DNA of 13,725 bases from JBOHPP01 sp050731755. GTDB taxonomy: Bacteria > Methylomirabilota > Methylomirabilia > Rokubacteriales > CSP1-6. A program made the translations under genes and the position numbers. The notes under the pieces were generated by a model. It was not told the DNA's origin and ran no database searches. It saw only the letters and a program-made list of their open reading frames with translations. The number at the start of each line of letters is the position of its first letter. Position 1 is the stretch's first letter. Where the stretch lies: positions 1 to 13,725 of the forward strand of contig JBOHPP010000271.1 of the NCBI GenBank assembly GCA_050731755.1, written 5' to 3'. Positions 7,242-13,397 of this stretch are shown in pieces.

Positions 7242-7614
7242 CGCTTTGTCGGATGCGCTGCGTCATAGGTTCGGTCTGGACCGCTCGGACGGTCAGCTTC
7301 GTGCCCTGCACCCCGACAATCGAGACGCGCCCGCCCTTCGAGATTCGGTGGCCGTTCGCCGTGGCCGTCCACAGCTCGCCCCCGTACCGGACCAGTCCTT
7401 CGCGCTCGATCACGGTCGCAGCCTCCGCGACCTGCCCGACCAGGGCCTCCATCCCGGTAAGCGCTGGCCGTCGCAAGGCCTGGACCGCCGGTACCGCGAT
7501 GCCCACCGCGAGAGCGGTCAGCAGCGCGTTCAGCGCGAGAGCCGCGGGCCAGGGAAGGACGAAGAAGAGCCCGAGCCCCGCCACCGGCAAGAGCACCAGA
7601 AGATGGCACCACAT
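7234..7614 (-). CDS. NfeD-like membrane protein with C-terminal OB-fold domain
   Basis: The 126-residue protein has two N-terminal membrane helices (LLVLLPVAGLGLFFVLPWPAALAL and following) and a C-terminal small beta domain: TGMEALVGQVAEAATVIEREGLVRYGGELWTATANGHRISKGGRVSIVGVQGTKLTVRAV. The GMEALVG...G.V...GELW.A.....I.KG..V.V..V.G..L.V pattern is that of NfeD C-terminal OB-fold domains. NfeD-type proteins usually sit beside stomatin/SPFH or ClpP-like serine protease genes and help organise membrane proteins; no such partner is present in this window. The gene follows the small Cys-rich gene by 24 bases and overlaps the next gene. Confidence 0.75.
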   Translation of the reverse strand: MWCHLLVLLPVAGLGLFFVLPWPAALALNALLTALAVGIAVPAVQALRRPALTGMEALVGQVAEAATVIEREGLVRYGGELWTATANGHRISKGGRVSIVGVQGTKLTVRAVQTEPMTQRIRQSDE

Positions 7615-7638
7615 GGGTTTGCGCCTCGGGTCGCGGCG

Positions 7639-7848
7639 CTAGCAGCAACCCCAGTGGCGCTCTTTCCGCCGCTCGGTCTGCGTCGGGGCGGCCGCCGCGG
7701 CCTGGCCCTGCTTCTGAGCGCGCACCTCGCCCACGTACTCCTCGGCGTGGGCCTCGGAGCAGCACCACTCGCCGAAGCGGTTGTAGGTCCCCTCCGGGAC
7801 GGGCTTGCCACAGACGGGGCAGTAACGCTCGGTCGTCTGAATCGCCAT
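7639..7848 (-). CDS. Small Cys-rich metal-binding protein (zinc-ribbon/TRASH-like)
   Basis: The 69-residue protein has RYCPVCGKPVPEG at the N-terminus, FGEWCCSEAHAEEYV in the middle and ends in HWGCC. The CxxC...CC...H arrangement matches small metal-binding modules of the TRASH/YHS kind that occur in copper and mercury resistance operons, though I cannot assign one family. The middle is an Ala/Gln-rich linker. A strong GGAGGAG site lies directly before the ATG. With seven-ligand potential (six Cys plus His residues) and location upstream of copA, it is a candidate metal sequestering or delivery protein. Confidence 0.75.
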   Translation of the reverse strand: MAIQTTERYCPVCGKPVPEGTYNRFGEWCCSEAHAEEYVGEVRAQKQGQAAAAAPTQTERRKERHWGCC

Positions 7849-7889
7849 CGTCTCCTCCGTTGACGGTTTGGTTGCGTAACGCGTTCTGC

Positions 7890-7947
7890 AGCCGCCCGAA
7901 GGGCCTCGAGGTCACCAGACCCAGTGACACGCCGGGTTTGGGCGGCT
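7890..7947. repeat. Nested inverted repeats between two minus-strand genes
   Basis: AGCCGCCC (7890-7897) pairs with GGGCGGCT (7940-7947). Inside this lies GTCAC (7911-7915) facing GTGAC (7924-7928). This would form a long two-tier hairpin in the 122-base gap before the Cys-rich gene. There is no T-run, so it could be an RNA regulatory element, an operator pair or a weak terminator. Confidence 0.5.
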
Positions 7948-7970
7948 ACGTGACGCTGAGGAAGCGGGAG

Positions 7971-8282
7971 TTAGGTGAGCGGCGGAGCGCGGGGAGCGGG
8001 AGGGTCAGCCGGAGCGTGTTGGACGCACGGGTCAGACCGTTCAGCAGAGATGCTCCAGAACGCATCAGCCTGGTGCGGCAACTGGGCGAAGCCGGCCGGA
8101 GCGGCGGCGGCATCGAGTGCAGCGAGATCGGTCCCGGCTGCAGGCTTCGCCGGCGTCCAGACGTGGGTCCGCCCGCAAGGGTCGGCCTGGGCGGGACTCG
8201 CATAGGCCAGCAACATCGCGCACGTCGCAACCACAAGCACTGCGACGAGAACGGCGGCCAGAGCCTGATTCGAGCGCCTCAT
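7971..8282 (-). CDS. Hypothetical exported protein
   Basis: The 103-residue protein begins with a convincing secretion signal (MRRSNQALAAVLVAVLVVATCAMLLAYASPAQA), with a GGTGAG ribosome-like site before the ATG. The mature part is Ala/Pro rich, with two DPC motifs (DPCGRTH and DPCVQH) that could form a disulfide or bind a metal, and a Pro-rich end. I do not recognise a family. The signal peptide and start are good evidence of a gene; the C-terminal half has no domain I can name, and the reading frame there could be longer or shorter in relatives. Confidence 0.55.
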   Translation of the reverse strand: MRRSNQALAAVLVAVLVVATCAMLLAYASPAQADPCGRTHVWTPAKPAAGTDLAALDAAAAPAGFAQLPHQADAFWSISAERSDPCVQHAPADPPAPRAPPLT

Positions 8283-8411
8283 ACGTGTCTCACCCTATCA
8301 CGAACGAACCGCGGCGGCAATCGTTGTTGGCATGCAACCTGCCCGGAGCCCGCTGTAACGGTGCGGAGGCATCCGAGGGCGCGACCATTCGGTCTATCAA
8401 GGAGGACTATC
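8283..8411. promoter_or_regulatory. Divergent intergenic region, likely holds promoters for both strands
   Basis: This is the only divergent gap in the window: the exported protein is read leftward and the CPMCG/SHOCT genes rightward. It must hold promoters in at least one direction unless they lie inside genes. TTGGCA and a later TGTAAC are present on the plus strand but their spacing is wider than the sigma-70 optimum, so I do not call boxes. A near-palindrome GTTGGCATGCAAC (about 8324-8336) could be an operator. AAGGAGG (8399-8405) is a clear ribosome site for the plus strand. Confidence 0.4.
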
Positions 8412-8504
8412 ATTACGGAGGGTGCGGGCGGCTGCCCGATGTGCGGAACCATGATGGGCGCGCGGGCCCAGCGCGTGACGGCGCTTGACCGGCGGGCTGG
8501 CTGA
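8412..8504 (+). CDS. Possible 30-residue CPMCG protein with a non-standard ATT start
   Basis: A perfect AAGGAGG (8399-8405) stands six bases before ATT at 8412, with no ATG, GTG or TTG at the expected place. Reading from ATT gives a 30-residue peptide containing GGCPMCGTMMG, a CxxC metal-ribbon motif with methionines, ending in TGA 11 bases before the SHOCT gene. ATT starts are rare but real (infC). The Met/Cys content matches the metal theme of the neighbourhood. It could equally be a remnant or a leader for the next gene, or one sequencing error could hide a normal start. Confidence 0.35.
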   Translation: MTEGAGGCPMCGTMMGARAQRVTALDRRAG

Positions 8505-8515
8505 GGACCACGAGC

Positions 8516-8740
8516 ATGGACATGATGTGGGGTATGTGGGGCATGGGCAGCATGATGCTCCTTTGGGCTCTGGGCTGGTTCCTGGTCCTGGTGGCCCTGG
8601 GCCTCGCGATCTGGTGGCTCGTCCGCCAGGCGCGGCCGGCACCGCAGGACCGCGCGCTCGACGTCCTCCGCGAGCGCTACGCGCGCGGCGAGATCACGCG
8701 CGAGGAGTTCGAGGCGCGCCGGCGAGACCTCGTCGCCTGA
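8516..8740 (+). CDS. SHOCT-domain small membrane protein
   Basis: The 74-residue protein starts at ATG 8516 after GAGGACCACGAGC. It has a Met/Trp-rich N-terminus (MDMMWGMWGMGSMM), one membrane helix (LLWALGWFLVLVALGLAIWWLV) and a C-terminal SHOCT motif (DRALDVLRERYARGEITREEFEARRRDLVA). SHOCT is a short helical pair found at the C-terminus of many small membrane proteins and thought to mediate protein contacts. Such proteins are common next to copper genes. It is the only secure plus-strand gene here and is convergent with the glutaredoxin gene. Confidence 0.88.
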   Translation: MDMMWGMWGMGSMMLLWALGWFLVLVALGLAIWWLVRQARPAPQDRALDVLRERYARGEITREEFEARRRDLVA

Positions 8741-8810
8741 CCGCGACCCGGGCTTCGGCGCGATGTCCGTCAGTGCCAGCTACGCGGTCGCCGCCACGAT
8801 GCTATTGGTC

Positions 8811-8822
8811 GCTCTCGAGAGC
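8811..8822. repeat. 12-base perfect palindrome in the convergent gap
   Basis: GCTCTCGAGAGC is its own reverse complement. It lies in the 162-base gap (8741-8902) between the convergent SHOCT and glutaredoxin genes, which otherwise holds no gene I can support. It lacks a T-run, so a terminator role is uncertain. A second palindrome with the same CTCGAG centre lies at 8913-8928. Confidence 0.45.
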
Positions 8823-8902
8823 TCATCGAAGCTCAGGCGAAATGGAGCGGAATGGCGATCGGGAGCAGACGCCTGACTGTGCGCACCGTGGAGGGCCCGC
8901 GG

Positions 8903-9133
8903 TTAGGGCAGGAGCGCCTCGAGGCGCTTCTGATCAAAGCCAACGACGACGTCCTCATCAATCTTCGTGATCGGTGTCGTCATGTAGCCGAGCTCCGAGA
9001 GCTTGTTGAGGGCCTGCTGATCGCGCGAGATGTCGCGCTCGGTGTATGCCACGCCCTTCCGTGAAAGAAACTCTTTCACCTTGCCGCAGAAGAATCAGCC
9101 AGGCTGCGAGTAGAGGATCACCGTTTTCGTCAT
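8903..9133 (-). CDS. Glutaredoxin-like protein, predicted selenoprotein (UGA at codon 13)
   Basis: From ATG 9133 (GGAG site upstream) the frame reads MTKTVILYSQPG, then UGA at 9097-9095, then FFCGKVKEFLSRKGVAYTERDISRD and on to TAA at 8905-8903. The total is 76 residues with the UGA read as selenocysteine. Glutaredoxins and NrdH proteins have TPGCPYCxxVKxxL here; the UGA replaces exactly the first, nucleophilic cysteine, giving U13-F-F-C16. The cis-proline motif TTPI (P54) and the GFDQKRLEALL end, typical of the fold, are intact downstream, so this is not a truncated gene. No signal peptide, so it is cytosolic. A SECIS-like hairpin follows the UGA. UxxC glutaredoxin-like selenoproteins are known in some anaerobes. 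It may reduce disulfides or metal-thiol adducts; its substrate is not visible. Confidence 0.88.
8913..8928. repeat. 16-base perfect palindrome at the glutaredoxin 3' end
   Basis: AGCGCCTCGAGGCGCT is a perfect palindrome covering the codons for KRLEAL near the end of the glutaredoxin gene. It may fold at the 3' end of the transcript and slow exonucleases, or be a coincidence of GC-rich codon use. Confidence 0.45.
9061..9079 (-). promoter_or_regulatory. Bacterial SECIS element of the glutaredoxin gene
   Basis: Bases +16 to +34 after the UGA (9097-9095) form GUGAAAG-AGUUU-CUUUCAC, a perfect 7 bp stem with a 5-nt loop starting at +23. The second loop base is G, as in the bacterial SECIS consensus (a G in the first two loop positions, loop some 16-37 bases after UGA). 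Confidence 0.78.
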
Positions 9134-9160
9134 GGTCGCGTCTCCGGGCGTCGGCGGAGG

Positions 9161-9187
9161 CAGGGCGCCCGGCCACGGGTCGCCCTG
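9161..9187. repeat. Strong hairpin between copZ-like and glutaredoxin genes
   Basis: CAGGGCG (9161-9167) pairs with CGCCCTG (9181-9187); inside it CCCG pairs with CGGG around a GCCA loop, with one bulged base. The result is an 11 bp stem. It lies in the 160-base gap (9134-9293), which holds no supported gene. No T-run follows on either strand, so it may be an mRNA stability or attenuation structure. Confidence 0.5.
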
Positions 9188-9293
9188 CCATGTGGCTGTC
9201 TCGTTAACGCCCCTTTGCCGGCGGCCGCTTCTGCTCGGGCGCGGGCCCGCCCATGCGGCTCGCATGCCGCGACGACCCACGCACGCTTCCGTC

Positions 9294-9500
9294 TTATCCG
9301 ACCAGGAATCCAGCGTCAGTCACGGCCCGGCGGATGTCGGCCTCGCCCAGCCGCTCCGGGTCGAACGTCACACTGATCTCCTGGCGGGCCGGGTCCCCGT
9401 TCACGGCCTGCACGCCTTCGTGCTGCCCCAGCCCGCCCCGGATCTTCTCGACGCACCCCTCACACTTGATCGTCGGCACCTTGAGCTGCACAGTCTTCAT
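9294..9500 (-). CDS. CopZ-like soluble heavy-metal chaperone (HMA domain)
   Basis: The 68-residue single-domain protein has a metal site at IKCEGCVEKI (C13 and C16) and the beta-alpha-beta pattern KTVQLKVPT...VQAVNGDPARQEISVTFDPERLGEADIRRAVTDAGFLV of HMA proteins. ATG 9500 follows AGGAGAGACGGGCAG. Without a signal peptide it is cytosolic and would hand Cu(I) or another soft metal to CopA-type pumps. KCEGC differs from the usual MxCxxC of CopZ, so the metal is not certain. It lies 50 bases after the selenocysteine MerP-like gene, so a Cys-only cytosolic copy and a Sec-containing exported copy of the same domain are adjacent. Confidence 0.85.
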   Translation of the reverse strand: MKTVQLKVPTIKCEGCVEKIRGGLGQHEGVQAVNGDPARQEISVTFDPERLGEADIRRAVTDAGFLVG

Positions 9501-9550
9501 CTGCCCGTCTCTCCTACACTCTACTGGGACGCCGTCACCTTGTGGGAGGG

Positions 9551-9883
9551 TCAACGCCTGTCCGGCGCCTCGCTTATCGGCGCCTCGGCCACCGACACCA
9601 CGGACGCCTTGAAGCCAAGCTTGTCGATCGCCGCCGCCAGCTTCTCCGGCGTTTGCGTGGTGTCGTCGTAGATCACTCGCGCCTGCCCTGTCTCGAGCTT
9701 CACGTCCGCCCGCTTCACCCCCGGCAGCCTTTCCAAGGCTGTGGCGATGTTGGTGGGTCAGGCCTGGCAGACCATGCCCTTCACGTTGAGGGTGGCAAGC
9801 TTGAGATCGGCATGCACGAGCCCGGGCACGAGCCACCCGGTGACCGCGAGCGCCAGCACGAGCGCCAGATGACGAGGTCGCAT
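9551..9883 (-). CDS. Exported MerP-like HMA protein, predicted selenoprotein (UGA at codon 42)
   Basis: ATG 9883 follows AAGGAGG and opens a signal peptide (MRPRHLALVLALAVTGWLVPGLVHA). The HMA domain begins LKLATLNVKGMVCQA, is interrupted by UGA at 9760-9758, and continues in frame as PTNIATALERLPGVKRADVKLETGQARVIYDD...EKLAAAIDKLGFKA to TGA at 9553-9551. The total is 110 residues. In MerP and related proteins the motif is GMxCxxCP; here the UGA takes the place of the second metal-binding cysteine, giving C39-Q-A-U42-P. Everything after the UGA is a normal HMA fold, so decay is unlikely. A SECIS-like hairpin follows. A selenoprotein MerP-like protein has been reported in other bacteria. It lies 20 bases downstream of the CcdA-type gene, which could keep the C/U pair reduced. 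There is no MerT, MerA or MerR in the window, so mercury is not implied. Confidence 0.88.
9725..9741 (-). promoter_or_regulatory. Bacterial SECIS element of the MerP-like gene
   Basis: Bases +17 to +33 after the UGA (9760-9758) form CAGCCU-UGGAA-AGGCUG, a perfect 6 bp stem with a 5-nt loop starting at +23 and G at the second loop position. Stem length, loop size and distance are the same class as the other two SECIS-like hairpins in this window. Confidence 0.78.
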
Positions 9884-9903
9884 CGCATCCTCCTTGTGCC
9901 GCG

Positions 9904-10764
9904 TCACATTCCCGCGGCCACGTAGTAATAGCCGAGGTAGAGCCCGGCCAGAATCAGGACGACACCGCTGGCGCGCTTGATCCAGCCTGTCCACTGCTGG
10001 AACGTCGCGACGAGTTGTTGTTTAGCGAGGCCGACAAGCAACGTCGTGACCAGCATCAAGATCGCCATCGCCGAGGCAAAGGCGAGGAACGTGAGCAGCG
10101 CCGCTCCGGAGAAGCCGCTGGTCAGCGGCAGCACCGTGATCGAGACATATAGCGGCAGTGTGCAGCCCGTTGAGGCGAGCGCGTACCCGAAGCCGTAGAG
10201 GAACACGGCCACGGCAACCGGCACGCCGCGGGCCGCCGTCACGCCGAGCGGCAGCGCGAGCGATGGGAGGCGCACGTCCAGCACCTGGACCACGCCGAGT
10301 GCGACGACGGCCAGGGCGACCGCCGGCTTCGCGGCGATCAGATAGGGAGAGATGGCGCCGCCGACGACCGTAATGACGATGCCGACCAACGCAAAGAACA
10401 ACACGCTGCCGGCGGCACACGCGAGCCCGAGCCCGAATGACCGGCGCACCGAGCCGGCGTCCCCGGAGGCCGTGAGGTAGTACGAGACGTAACCGGGGAA
10501 CAGGGCGAAGGCGCAGGGTGCGAAGAAGCCACCGATGCCCGCCAGAAATCCCAGCGCGGCGAGGGACCCTGGCGAGTCGAACTCGACGAAGCGGAGGCCA
10601 ACCTGGGCTCCGCGAGTCCAGACGAGCCAGCCCCCGACGCCGAGCACGACCAGCGCCGCGAGCGACGCGGCGACGAGCGCGCCCGAACTCAGCGCCCGAC
10701 GTGTTCTGTCAGCGGAAGCTCGAACCGCTTGCCCTCGCGGGCGACGCGCAACGTCAAATCCCAT
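9904..10764 (-). CDS. ccdA: CcdA-family cytochrome c biogenesis / thiol electron transporter
   Basis: The multi-pass membrane protein carries the two CcdA/DsbD motifs: FFAPCAFALFPGYVSYYL (C84) and ASTGCTLPLYVSI (C201), using ATG 10764 as start (286 residues). That ATG has GGAGG four bases upstream and gives a basic N-terminus before the first helix, but overlaps the upstream gene by 76 bases. A CTG at 10692, overlapping the upstream stop (CTGA), would give a shorter N-terminus; no ATG, GTG or TTG lies between. The protein moves reducing power from cytosolic thioredoxin to the periplasm. Its immediate downstream partner is the exported Sec-containing MerP-like protein. It differs clearly from the second CcdA-like protein at 2802-3563, so the window holds two such transporters. 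Confidence 0.85.
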   Translation of the reverse strand: MGFDVARRPRGQAVRASADRTRRALSSGALVAASLAALVVLGVGGWLVWTRGAQVGLRFVEFDSPGSLAALGFLAGIGGFFAPCAFALFPGYVSYYLTASGDAGSVRRSFGLGLACAAGSVLFFALVGIVITVVGGAISPYLIAAKPAVALAVVALGVVQVLDVRLPSLALPLGVTAARGVPVAVAVFLYGFGYALASTGCTLPLYVSITVLPLTSGFSGAALLTFLAFASAMAILMLVTTLLVGLAKQQLVATFQQWTGWIKRASGVVLILAGLYLGYYYVAAGM

Positions 10765-11081
10765 CTCCCCTCCATCGTGAAGAGCACGCGACCGCGATAG
10801 ACCCCTGCCTCGCCGGCTGGCCGAAGCGGCGCCGCCACGCTCATCCCGTCGGCCATCCCGCCCCGAAGCGTCACCTGGGCGCCGATGACTGGCTGGCCGG
10901 TGCCGTCCACCAGGCGCGCAACGTATTCGGTCAGGTCGCCGGTTCCGGGGCGGCTGGGGCTGCTGGTCAGCTCCACGCGAATGCCGTCCACCTCGCCGGT
11001 AAGCGTGCCTGCGTGCGGCAGCGAAGCCCCCCACAGCAGCAGCCCGACCATGACCAACGCCAGAATTCCCGCCCGTCTCAC
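10689..11081 (-). CDS. Exported YtkA/FixH-like protein
   Basis: The 130-residue protein starts at GTG 11081, overlapping the previous stop in GTGA. It has a signal peptide (MRRAGILALVMVGLLLWGASLPHAG) and an immunoglobulin-like beta domain with the YtkA/FixH pattern: GIRVELTSSPSRPGTGDLTEYVARLVDGTGQPVIGAQVTLRGGMADGMS...GVYRGRVLFTMEGRWDLTLRV. Proteins of this kind sit in the envelope, often near copper or cytochrome oxidase assembly genes. No metal ligand cluster is visible beyond scattered methionines (GGMADGMS). Function is inferred from family and place: next to CcdA and MerP-like genes. Confidence 0.72.
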   Translation of the reverse strand: MRRAGILALVMVGLLLWGASLPHAGTLTGEVDGIRVELTSSPSRPGTGDLTEYVARLVDGTGQPVIGAQVTLRGGMADGMSVAAPLRPAGEAGVYRGRVLFTMEGRWDLTLRVAREGKRFELPLTEHVGR

Positions 11082-11419
11082 GGTTTCGGCGATTTCACGT
11101 CGATCGATTTGGCGACGCGCGCCCCTTTGTCATTCACGTACGCGATCGTGACCTGGCTGCCCTTCAGTCCCGGCAGGAACATGTGATCGTTACCCTTCTT
11201 GATCTGTGTCCCTTTGGGGACTTTGACGGTGACCTGTCCCTCCTTGCCCTTCGTGTTGAGGACCAGGCTGCCCTCGCAGGTGCCAGGCTTGAAGTCGCAG
11301 GCGGTCAGTGCGGTGCTGACCACGGTGCCCTCGATCTGCTCCTCGCCGGCTTCGAGGGCCGGGGACACTCCAGCGAAGAGCAGCACTATGACGGCGGCAA
11401 TAGACGCGATGGTTTTCAC
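11078..11419 (-). CDS. Small exported protein of unknown function
   Basis: GTG 11419 follows AAAGGAGCGACACGC and begins a signal peptide (MKTIASIAAVIVLLFAGVSPALEA). The mature 90 or so residues form a predicted small beta domain (EQIEGTVVSTALTACDFKPGTCEGSLVLNTKGKEGQVTVKVPKGTQIKKGND...QVTIAYVNDKGARVAKSIDV) with two cysteines (TACDFKPGTCEG) that probably form a disulfide. The beta pattern resembles small OB-like periplasmic proteins, but I do not recognise a named family. It is the first gene after the ABC transporter, 24 bases downstream, and overlaps the YtkA-like gene by 4 bases. Confidence 0.75.
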   Translation of the reverse strand: MKTIASIAAVIVLLFAGVSPALEAGEEQIEGTVVSTALTACDFKPGTCEGSLVLNTKGKEGQVTVKVPKGTQIKKGNDHMFLPGLKGSQVTIAYVNDKGARVAKSIDVKSPKP

Positions 11420-11443
11420 GCGTGTCGCTCCTTTCTTCCAACG

Positions 11444-12128
<685 letters not shown>

Positions 12129-12136
<8 letters not shown>

Positions 12137-13397
12137 TCCTGATCGCCTCCAGTGGCGAAAGCCGGACGATCTGGCGGAGCGCATAGGCGCTGCCGGCGGC
12201 CGCGACCAGGACCGCGACTGTGAGCAGCAGGCCCATGGCCGTTGGCCCGAGTGTCGAGGAGATGCTCAACGCCTCGCCGAGTGAATCCTTGTAGTGGGGT
12301 GACAGGAACGGCGCCACGCCAAGTGCGAAGACCCGACGGGCCAGCGGGCCTCCCCAGAGCATGAACATCGCGGCTCCGAGGAGCGCCCCGAGCGCGCAGA
12401 GCGCCACCGCCTCGGTGAGGAAGCTCGTCACGATGCCGCGGTTCGAGGCGCCGATCGCCTTCAGGGTTCCGATCTCCCAGGCGCGCTCCCGCACGATCAG
12501 CAGCGTCACGAAGAAGACCACGACCACCATGAGGCCCGCGGCCAGGAGGACCCCCCACCGGGTGAGCCGGGTCACCGCGCGCGTGGTCGTCTGCTCGAAC
12601 GCCGCCGCGTTGGTTGGCGCAATGATGTCCGCAACGTCGCCTACGATCGTCCGCAGCATCCGCTCGACCGCCGGCAGGTGCTCGGCGGAATCCACCGTCA
12701 CGAAGAGCCAGGAGATCGGGGACGGGACCCCGTAGATATCGCGGAATGTGTCGAGCGGCATGAACACCTGTATGTCACCGAAGACGTACCCGCTCGCGTA
12801 GATGCCCACGATGCGCAGCGTTCGCTTCCGCCGGTTCAGGGCGAAGATCGCCGGGTGCGTGCGCCTCGTGTCGATGGTCAGCACCGCGCGGTCGAGGTTC
12901 TCGGCCGTGATCCCGGCGAAGCGTGCATAGCCCTGACCGATGACGCCCACGTCCTTGCTACGGTCTTCGGGCGTGAGGTTGCGCCCGGCAATTATGCGCG
13001 GATTGCCGGCTTCCCCGTGGGACTCCAGCCGTAACGTGTCCCCGGGGTTGACGCCGACGTGCATCGCGAAGTTGTGGCCCTCGGTTGGGCTCATGGCGAG
13101 CAGGTACGGCTCCACCCTGACGACGTGCTCGACCGCCTTGACCTTGTCGAGGACGTGCCCGGGGAGCACGTCGGAGCTCCCAACCATGTTGACGTGGCCC
13201 ATCGAGCCCCGCGCACGGAGTTGGAGCGTGTTATCCACCGTGCGCTTCAGCAGCTCGGTCTGGCGCTGGACGGCTTCGCCGATCTGCTGCATGACCAGCA
13301 GGAGGAAGAAAGGGCCACCGATCAACAGCACCACGACGGCAAGGCGGACCTTGCTCCTTCCGACATTTCGTAGCCCGAACTGTGCCATGCCCATCAC
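12129..13397 (-). CDS. FtsX/MacB-type ABC permease
   Basis: The 422-residue permease starts at GTG 13397 (overlapping the previous stop in GTGA) or at the next codon, ATG 13394. It has one N-terminal membrane helix (about 17-37), a large periplasmic domain of the MacB core type, then three C-terminal helices with the conserved FtsX segment RERAWEIGTLKAIGASNRGIVTSFLTEAVAL and ends RLSPLEAIRNE. The family couples cytosolic ATP use to work in the envelope: lipoprotein sorting, peptide or drug export, or cell-wall enzyme control. It pairs with the ATPase downstream. No periplasmic adaptor or outer-membrane channel gene is visible, so the substrate is unknown. Confidence 0.93.

Noticed and set aside
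7880..7960. A tRNA-Sec (selC) gene, suggested by the nested stems
   Set aside because: There is no TCA anticodon loop, no T-loop GTTCGA and no acceptor stem pairing, so it is not a tRNA.
8852..9064. A plus-strand 70-residue ORF (8852-9064)
   Set aside because: It is antisense to the glutaredoxin gene, which explains the sequence in full.
9095..9280. An N-terminally extended glutaredoxin starting at 9280
   Set aside because: The extra 49 residues have no family match, cover the intergenic hairpin, and a normal start with a ribosome site exists at 9133.
9551..9883. A mercury resistance (mer) operon, suggested by the MerP-like protein
   Set aside because: No merT, merA or merR is present; the neighbours are CcdA, CopZ-like and CopA-type genes.
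9904..11034. A 376-residue CcdA protein starting at 11034
   Set aside because: The first 90 residues are the YtkA-like gene in another frame; the membrane protein begins near 10764 or 10692.
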